Below are positions 1 to 3,957 of a DNA stretch of 5,985 nt, in pieces (the first letter of the stretch is position 1; each line of letters opens with the position of its first letter). The notes under the pieces were generated by a model. That model had not been told where the DNA came from. It ran no database searches and was given only the letters and a program-made list of their open reading frames with translations. The stretch covers positions 1 through 5,985 of the forward strand of contig JBDSLU010000432.1 in the NCBI GenBank assembly GCA_039916225.1, in the 5' to 3' direction. Position numbers and translations under genes: made by a program. The stretch is from JBDSLU01 sp039916225 (GTDB lineage: Bacteria; Acidobacteriota; Vicinamibacteria; Vicinamibacterales; Vicinamibacteraceae).

Positions 1-64
1 GATGCCCATCGAGCGGGCGGTCGCCCTGGCCCGACACGTCGCGCTGCGCGCCGCCGGCTATTGA
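1..64 (+). CDS. C-terminal end of an unidentified protein (partial)
   Basis: Reading from base 2, the plus strand gives an open frame ending MPIERAVALARHVALRAAGY followed by TGA at 62-64. Only about 20 residues are visible, an amphipathic Ala/Arg-rich helix-like tail, so no family can be assigned. The frame-2 Met at bases 2-4 may be internal; the true start probably lies outside the window. Its stop overlaps the 3' end of the minus-strand DUF4242 gene by 7 bases (58-64), a compact tail-to-tail arrangement. In so short a stretch of GC-rich DNA an open frame can occur by chance, so this is a moderate-to-low confidence call resting mainly on where the stop falls relative to the neighbouring gene. 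Confidence 0.4.
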   Translation, partial: MPIERAVALARHVALRAAGY

Positions 65-330
65 TAGTTGGACGGGTCGAGCAGGCGGCGGACCGCGGCG
101 ACGCGATCCACGGGCAGGCCGGTCAGCCTGGCGTGGGCGAGCACCAGGCTCTCGTCCGGGGCGTAGTAGACGCAGTACATCTTGTCGTCGGTGACGAAGC
201 TGTGGATCCACTTGATGTCCGGCCCGAGGTCGGCCAGGGCCGCCAGCGACTTGAGCGACGCGTCGCGGAGCTGCGTCTCCGACCATTCAGCGATACCCGG
301 GATGTGACGCTCGATGACGAACTTCGGCAT
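58..330 (-). CDS. DUF4242 domain-containing small protein
   Basis: A 90-residue protein starting at the ATG whose complement is at 328-330 (MPKFVIERHIPG...) and ending ...LDPSNYQ with TAG (complement of 58-60). The whole length resembles the DUF4242 family: an N-terminal beta strand MPKFVIER followed by IPG (residues 11-12 being PG), a central block LGPDIKWIHSFVTDDKMYC (35-53) continuing VYYAP, and a late HARLTGLPVDRV segment (66-77). Family members are small single-domain proteins with a ferredoxin-like alpha/beta pattern; some relatives have been described as nickel-binding, but a function here is not established. The frame stays open far upstream (to 606), but that extension is Arg/Ser/Ala-rich shadow of the cytochrome gene. 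The chosen start has an AGGGA Shine-Dalgarno-like element (complement of 335-339). It is divergent from the cytochrome c gene. No signal peptide is seen, so it is probably cytoplasmic. Confidence 0.85.
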   Translation of the reverse strand: MPKFVIERHIPGIAEWSETQLRDASLKSLAALADLGPDIKWIHSFVTDDKMYCVYYAPDESLVLAHARLTGLPVDRVAAVRRLLDPSNYQ

Positions 331-457
331 GTCATCCCTAGGATAGCCAGCGCGGGACCACCAGCGCCAGCAGGACGAGCGCGGCGCCCGGCGGCCGCGT
401 GACCTCGTTCGAGGCTCGTCCCAGCGGGCGGGTGTGAGAGCATGCGGCGACCGCGCT
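331..457. promoter_or_regulatory. Divergent intergenic region with nested inverted repeats
   Basis: This 127-base spacer lies between the starts of the DUF4242 gene (minus) and the cytochrome c gene (plus), so it should hold promoters for both. No convincing -35/-10 pair is visible. It does contain a short palindrome CCTCG-TT-CGAGG at 403-414. It also contains a 7-base inverted repeat, GACGAGC at 374-380 and GCTCGTC at 414-420, that brackets most of the core, plus GCGGCCGC at 391-398. These could be an operator or a leader hairpin, but GC-rich DNA makes short inverted repeats common, so the regulatory role is inference. Confidence 0.35.
335..339 (-). promoter_or_regulatory. Ribosome binding site for the DUF4242 gene
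   Basis: The complement of 335-339 reads AGGGA, four bases upstream of the ATG at 328-330. It supports this internal Met over the much longer open frame that continues upstream. Confidence 0.5.
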
Positions 458-1423
458 ATGAGACACACGCTTCGCCGCCTGGCCCTGTCGCTTGCCGCCT
501 GTCTTGCCGCTGCCGCCTCGCTGGCCGCGGCTGCCGATCCGCCGAGCTGGGCGTATCCCGTCAACCCGCCCGACTTCAAGGGGCGCACCGACGACGGGAC
601 GCCCAAGCGCGTGCCCGACAGTACTGCCGGCTACACGGTGACGCAGCTGCGGGACCTGTTCGCCGCGCCGGTCTGGCATCCCGAGGATCACCCGGCGCTG
701 CCGCCGATCGTGGCGCAGGGGCGCAAGCCCGCGGTGTTCGCCTGCGGTGTCTGCCATCGCGCCGACGGCCCGGGCGGGCCCGAGAACGCCAATATCGCCG
801 GCCTGCCCCTGGCCTACATCGTCCAGCAGATGGCCGACTACAAGAGCGGGGCGCGCAGCACGGCGCTGCCCAACCGGGCGCCGCAGAAGAACATGATCGC
901 GCTGGCCAAGGCGATCACCGACGACGAGGTGCAGGCAGCGGCGCAGTATTTCGCCGGGCTGAAGCCGCGCCCCAACGTCCGCGTCGTCGAGAGCGCGGAC
1001 GTGCCGGCGACCATCGTCGGCGGCTGGTTCCTCGCCGATGCGAAGACCGGCGCGCGCGAGCCGATCGGGCAGCGCGTCATCGAAATGCCCGAGAACACCG
1101 AGCAGTTCGAGAACCGCGACACGCACTCGCGCTTCGTGGCCTACGTGCCGCCCGGGAGCATCGCGCGCGGTGAGGCCCTCGCCGCCGGCATCGCCGGCAA
1201 GACCGACCGCTGCGCGATCTGTCACGGGCCCGACCTGAAAGGCCTGGCCGGCATCCCGCCGATCGTCGGCCGGTCGCCGAGCTACGCGATACGTCAGCTG
1301 TACGAGTTCCAGACGGGCGCCCGCAACGGCGCCGCGGCGGCGCTGATGAAGCCGGTCGTGGCCAACCTCACCATCGACGACATGGTCGCGCTCGCCGCCT
1401 ACCTGTCGTCGCAGGCGCCGTAG
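458..1423 (+). CDS. Exported diheme class I cytochrome c (c4-like)
   Basis: A 321-residue periplasmic electron carrier. The N-terminus (MRHTLRRLALSLAAC then Ala-rich to about residue 26, followed by DPPSW) is a typical Sec signal peptide. Two haem c motifs are visible: CGVCH at 96-100 and CAICH at 252-256. Each is followed by a cytochrome c4-like pattern with Gly-Leu, a helix Y-x-x-Q-M/L, a Gly-Ala-Arg turn (131-133 and 287-289), a candidate axial Met (M146 and M297) and a closing helix (...DDEVQAAAQYFAGL; ...DDMVALAAYLSS). The domains are separated by about 75 residues with no haem motif, longer than the direct join in classic c4. An in-frame GTG at 434 would add eight residues; the ATG at 458 was chosen because it gives the cleaner signal peptide, although its ribosome site is weak. 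No oxidase or dehydrogenase gene is adjacent, so the redox partner is unknown. L12-A-A-C15 resembles a lipobox, but the hydrophobic run continues beyond it. Confidence 0.88.
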   Translation: MRHTLRRLALSLAACLAAAASLAAAADPPSWAYPVNPPDFKGRTDDGTPKRVPDSTAGYTVTQLRDLFAAPVWHPEDHPALPPIVAQGRKPAVFACGVCHRADGPGGPENANIAGLPLAYIVQQMADYKSGARSTALPNRAPQKNMIALAKAITDDEVQAAAQYFAGLKPRPNVRVVESADVPATIVGGWFLADAKTGAREPIGQRVIEMPENTEQFENRDTHSRFVAYVPPGSIARGEALAAGIAGKTDRCAICHGPDLKGLAGIPPIVGRSPSYAIRQLYEFQTGARNGAAAALMKPVVANLTIDDMVALAAYLSSQAP

Positions 1424-1441
1424 CCGTCAGCAGCCGTCAGC
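1422..1441. repeat. Tandem 10-base duplication at convergent gene ends
   Basis: AGCCGTCAGC occurs twice head-to-tail at 1422-1431 and 1432-1441. It fills the 13-base gap between the cytochrome stop (1421-1423) and the MBL-hydrolase stop (complement of 1437-1439), and the second copy supplies the TGA of the hydrolase gene. No hairpin plus U-tract terminator is apparent here. Confidence 0.6.
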
Positions 1442-2198
1442 GCGTCTCCAGCAGGCGTTTCAGCCGGCGGTCCGCCTCGCGGGCGACGCCGGCGTGTCCA
1501 TCGGCGATGCTCTCGAAGGGCAGGTCCTGAAGCGCCGGGAGTGCCGCGAGGTTACCGGCCGGATCCTCCGAGAACAGCCAGCCGACGGTGGTCAGGCCGT
1601 CGCCCTTCCGCATCAGCGAGTCGCCGGTGAAGAGCATCGGTCCGTGCAGGTACATCATGCTGCCCGGCGAGTGCCCCGGCGTCGCGACGGCGGTGAAGTG
1701 GATGCCATCGAACGCCAGTGGCTCACCGCCGCGGAGCTCGGTCATGTGGCGCGGCGCCGGCGGCAGCGGCAGCAGAGAACCGACGATCCGGCCGAAGGGC
1801 GAGTAGTGGCTGCGGTCGCCGCGGATCATGGCCGCGTCGGCCGCCCCGACGTAGATGGTCGCGGCGGGGAACAATGGGGCGGCGGCGACGTGATCCGGGT
1901 GGCCGTGGGTGATCAGGATCGCCTGGACGTCGCCGGGCGAGAGGCCCTGCCTCCGTAGTTCGGCGAGGATCGCCGCACCCGAGGCGTCCATGCCCGCATC
2001 GACCAGGACGGCGCCGTGTTGCGACTTCACGATCCAGGCGTAGGCGCCGCCCGTCTCGACGCCGACGATGCCGTCGCCCGCGTCGACGCGCGGCCCGTCA
2101 GGCGGCTCGCGGGTGGCGAACAGGAATCCGAACAGCAGGATCGGGACGAGGATCAGACAGCCCAGCCCGATGGCGAGTCGTTTGAGCAGCTTCTTCAC
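1437..2198 (-). CDS. Membrane-anchored MBL-fold metallo-hydrolase
   Basis: A 253-residue protein of the metallo-beta-lactamase superfamily, glyoxalase II/hydrolase type. From the GTG start, residues 1-7 are basic (MKKLLKR) and about 8-28 form one hydrophobic segment, so it is either membrane-tethered with an extracytoplasmic domain or carries an uncleaved signal. The complete di-metal site is visible: H98-G-H100-P-D102-H103, H176 in TPGHSPGS, D193 in FTGDSL, and H235 in DGHAG. The strand VLVDAGMD (64-71) is also characteristic. The metal is presumably zinc and the activity hydrolytic, but the substrate cannot be read from sequence. The frame allows an earlier TTG at 2226-2228, but that codon lies inside a heptamer repeat array and would add ten residues before the basic N-terminus, so the GTG (complement of 2196-2198) is preferred; neither has a good Shine-Dalgarno. 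It lies codirectionally 117 bases downstream of thrC and converges on the cytochrome gene. Confidence 0.85.
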   Translation of the reverse strand: MKKLLKRLAIGLGCLILVPILLFGFLFATREPPDGPRVDAGDGIVGVETGGAYAWIVKSQHGAVLVDAGMDASGAAILAELRRQGLSPGDVQAILITHGHPDHVAAAPLFPAATIYVGAADAAMIRGDRSHYSPFGRIVGSLLPLPPAPRHMTELRGGEPLAFDGIHFTAVATPGHSPGSMMYLHGPMLFTGDSLMRKGDGLTTVGWLFSEDPAGNLAALPALQDLPFESIADGHAGVAREADRRLKRLLETR

Positions 2199-2214
2199 GG
2201 GGGGCAGCTCTGAA

Positions 2215-2300
2215 CTCCCAAGTCCCAAGTCCCAACTTCCAAACGGCCGGCGATGTTCGCTCGATCGGGGGCTTGGGAATTGGACGTTGGGCGTTGGCAG
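2215..2300. repeat. Paired, inverted heptamer arrays between thrC and the MBL gene
   Basis: Four consecutive 7-base units sharing CCAA at their 3' end lie at 2215-2242: CTCCCAA, GTCCCAA, GTCCCAA, CTTCCAA. After a 30-base spacer, four units sharing TTGG at their 5' end lie at 2273-2300: TTGGGAA, TTGGACG, TTGGGCG, TTGGCAG. The arrays are mirror images, so the transcript of either strand could fold into a long stem in which the four CCAA/TTGG blocks pair in register (20 of 28 positions Watson-Crick) with mismatches every seventh base. The element occupies most of the thrC-to-MBL gap and covers the alternative TTG start of the MBL gene. It resembles in style, not in sequence identity, the short tandem heptamer repeats known from cyanobacterial intergenic regions. 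It could act as a terminator, mRNA stabiliser or transcript-processing structure, or be a mobile or selfish repeat. Confidence 0.75.
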
Positions 2301-2315
2301 TTCGCGCTCGCCGTG

Positions 2316-3641
2316 TTACACGAGGGCCGGCTGCTCGATGGCCCGGATGACCGAGTCGTAGTCGTTGGGCAGATCGATCGGCCGGCGCGCGTGCGTTGGG
2401 GCGACGCCCTCGAGCGTGCCCTCGTGGTACTGCCGCTTGAAGTCGGTGAACTTCAGGCCGTTGGCGGTCGAGATCACGACGACGCGGTCGGTGCGACGGA
2501 CGTCGCCCCGGGCCACCAGCTTGGTGAGCGCGGCGAGCGCGACGCCCGTGTGCGGGCAGTTGAACATGCCGGTGAGGTCGGCGGCGGCGGCCGCGTCGGC
2601 GAGCTCGGCTTCGGTCGCCTGCTCGACGATGCCGTCATAGCGCTGCAGCGTCCGAATCGCCTTCTTCACCGACACCGGGTTGCCGATCTGGATGGCCGAA
2701 GCCAGCGTCGGCTGGGCCGTGACCGGCTCGAACGTCCAGTTGTTCTGGTAGGCCAGATAGAGCGGGTTGGCGCGGGCCGCCTGGGCGACGACGATGCGCG
2801 GCGCCTTCGTGATCAGCCCCAGCTCCCGCATCATGTCGAAGCCGGCGCCCAGGGCGCTGACGTTGCCCAGGTTGCCGCCCGGGATCACGACGACGTCGGG
2901 CACCGTCCAATCCCACTGCTGGACGATCTCGATGGCCACCGTCTTCTGGCCCTCGAGCCGGAGACTGTTCATCGAGTTGGCGAGGTAGACGAGGCCGTCG
3001 TCGGCGAGGCGCTGGACGATGCGCATGCAGCCGTCGAAGTCGGTGTCGAGCGACAGCACCTTGGCGCCGTTGGCGAGGGGCTGGAGCAGCTGCGCGACCG
3101 AGACCTTGCCGCGCGGCAGGATCACGATCGCCGGGATGCCGGCGGCGGCACAGTAGGCGGCGAGGGAGGCCGAGGTGTCTCCGGTCGAGGCGCAGGCGAC
3201 GGCGCGGATGCTGGCGCCCTCGGCCAGCATCTGCCGCACCACCGAGACCAGGACCGTCATGCCGAGGTCCTTGAACGAGCCGGTGTGCGAGTTGCCGCAC
3301 TGCTTGATCCAGAGATCCTCGACGCCGATCGAGCGGCCGAAGCGCTCGGCCCAGAGCAGGTTGGTGCCGCCCTCGTCCATCGACACGATGCACTGGTCGG
3401 GCAGGCTGGGCAGCACCCACTCCTTCTTCCCCCACACCGCCGAGCCGTACGGCCACGTCGTCCGCTTGTAGCGATCGTCGAAGAGCCGCATCCAGGCCGA
3501 CGGCGCACGATCCTTCAGCGCGCCCAGGTCGTGGGCGACCTCGAGGAGATCGCCGCAGGTCGGGCAGCGGTAGAGCGGCTTCGTCAGGGAGTACTCGCCG
3601 GAGCAACCGGCGATGCAGCGGAACCAGGCGCGGTAAGGCAT
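2316..3641 (-). CDS. thrC: Threonine synthase (PLP-dependent)
   Basis: A 441-residue cytoplasmic enzyme converting O-phospho-L-homoserine and water to L-threonine and phosphate, the last step of threonine synthesis. The N-terminus holds a zinc-ribbon-like four-cysteine motif (C9, C13, C26, C29) typical of the longer threonine synthases. The fold-type II PLP core follows: the Schiff-base lysine K124 in HTGSFKDLGM (119-128), STGDTSAS at 152-159, the phosphate-binding GGNLGN at 255-260, IQIGNPVS at 317-324, and STANGLKF at 391-398. Full length with no interruption. The start is the ATG at the complement of 3639-3641, which begins the conserved MPYRAWFRC. The frame runs open to 4136, but this extension crosses the intergenic region and antisense of the next gene and has no family resemblance. 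The ribosome site is weak (CGAGA-like). No hom or thrB neighbour is seen, so thrC is apparently unlinked from the rest of the pathway here. It ends at TAA (complement of 2316-2318). Confidence 0.95.
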   Translation of the reverse strand: MPYRAWFRCIAGCSGEYSLTKPLYRCPTCGDLLEVAHDLGALKDRAPSAWMRLFDDRYKRTTWPYGSAVWGKKEWVLPSLPDQCIVSMDEGGTNLLWAERFGRSIGVEDLWIKQCGNSHTGSFKDLGMTVLVSVVRQMLAEGASIRAVACASTGDTSASLAAYCAAAGIPAIVILPRGKVSVAQLLQPLANGAKVLSLDTDFDGCMRIVQRLADDGLVYLANSMNSLRLEGQKTVAIEIVQQWDWTVPDVVVIPGGNLGNVSALGAGFDMMRELGLITKAPRIVVAQAARANPLYLAYQNNWTFEPVTAQPTLASAIQIGNPVSVKKAIRTLQRYDGIVEQATEAELADAAAAADLTGMFNCPHTGVALAALTKLVARGDVRRTDRVVVISTANGLKFTDFKRQYHEGTLEGVAPTHARRPIDLPNDYDSVIRAIEQPALV

Positions 3642-3855
3642 GAGTCTCGAATCTCGGATGGTCGAACGTCCAAGTTTACACGGTTCACGGGGCTTCACCC
3701 GCCTGCGCGATGCCCCGGCCCGGCGGCCCGCGGCCTGGTCGGGCCCGCTCTGTTTACGTTTTCGTGCGCACCTCCACACATCTCGTCCCGACAGTCGCGT
3801 ACGACAAAAATTGGCCATGTGGCTGACATGAACTGGTGTCGATTTCTGCTCAGAG

Positions 3856-3885
3856 ACCAGCCCCATCCGGTGCTGGTTCGGGGCT
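3856..3885 (+). promoter_or_regulatory. Two mutually exclusive potential hairpins in the pseudokinase leader
   Basis: ACCAGC (3856-3861) can pair with GCTGGT (3872-3877). AGCCCC (3859-3864) can pair with GGGGCT (3880-3885). The left arms share bases 3859-3861, so only one stem can form at a time. This is the geometry of a switch, but the stems are only six base pairs long and no ligand-binding domain is recognisable. Confidence 0.25.
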
Positions 3886-3911
3886 TGCAGTAGGACCCGC
3901 ACGACACGAAT

Positions 3912-3940
3912 CGCCGGCCCGCGGAACGGGCGCGCCGGCG
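3912..3940 (+). promoter_or_regulatory. Strong GC hairpin just upstream of the pseudokinase ribosome site
   Basis: GCCCG (3917-3921) pairs with CGGGC (3927-3931) around the loop CGGAA, and the stem extends with CGCCG (3912-3916) against CGGCG (3936-3940), leaving a four-base bulge. Alternatively CGCCGGC (3912-3918) pairs with GCCGGCG (3934-3940). It ends eight bases before the AGAGAGG ribosome site, and there is no U-tract, so a translational or mRNA-stability role is more likely than termination. Confidence 0.35.
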
Positions 3941-3948
3941 AGCACCCT

Positions 3949-3955
3949 AGAGAGG
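3949..3955 (+). promoter_or_regulatory. Ribosome binding site for the pseudokinase gene
   Basis: AGAGAGG lies two bases before the ATG at 3958-3960, an unusually short spacing. The frame is open upstream to a TGA at 3829-3831 but contains no other ATG, GTG or TTG, so 3958 is the first possible start. Confidence 0.45.
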
Positions 3956-3957
3956 CC

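Larger units (their letters stand above)
3642..3957. promoter_or_regulatory. Divergent intergenic region between thrC and the pseudokinase gene
   Basis: This 316-base non-coding stretch separates two divergently oriented starts. An AT-richer island lies at about 3751-3849, flanked by GC-rich blocks (3711-3747 includes the palindrome CGGGCCCG at 3740-3747). Weak promoter candidates: on minus, TAAACT (complement of 3673-3678), about 31 bases before the thrC ATG, without a good -35; on plus, CTGACA at 3823-3828, a near match to -35, but with only a poor -10 (TCTGCT at 3845-3850). GTTTACA (3674-3680) and GTTTACG (3752-3758) form a short spaced direct repeat. No Thr/Ile-rich leader peptide of the classical attenuation type is visible upstream of thrC. 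Confidence 0.4.

Noticed and set aside
494..505. Lipobox L-A-A-C in the cytochrome c signal peptide
   Set aside because: The hydrophobic Ala-rich run continues more than ten residues past Cys15, so cleavage near residue 26 by signal peptidase I is more likely than lipidation.
338..1225. Minus-strand open frame of 295 codons opposite the cytochrome c gene
   Set aside because: The plus strand has a signal peptide and two CxxCH motifs in good family context; the antisense frame is low-information Arg/Gly/Ala sequence.
2215..2300. Heptamer arrays as a CRISPR array or transposon ends
   Set aside because: The units are 7 bases with no spacers, there are no cas genes or transposase, and no target-site duplication is visible.
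2253..3893. Plus-strand open frame of 546 codons opposite thrC
   Set aside because: It is antisense to an unambiguous threonine synthase, Arg/Asp/Val-rich, with no domain pattern; it arises from GC-biased codons.
3695..3907. A 70-codon minus-strand frame upstream of thrC as a leader peptide
   Set aside because: It is not enriched in Thr or Ile codons, has no clear ribosome site, and is Arg/Pro/Gly-rich toward its end, so classical attenuation is not supported.
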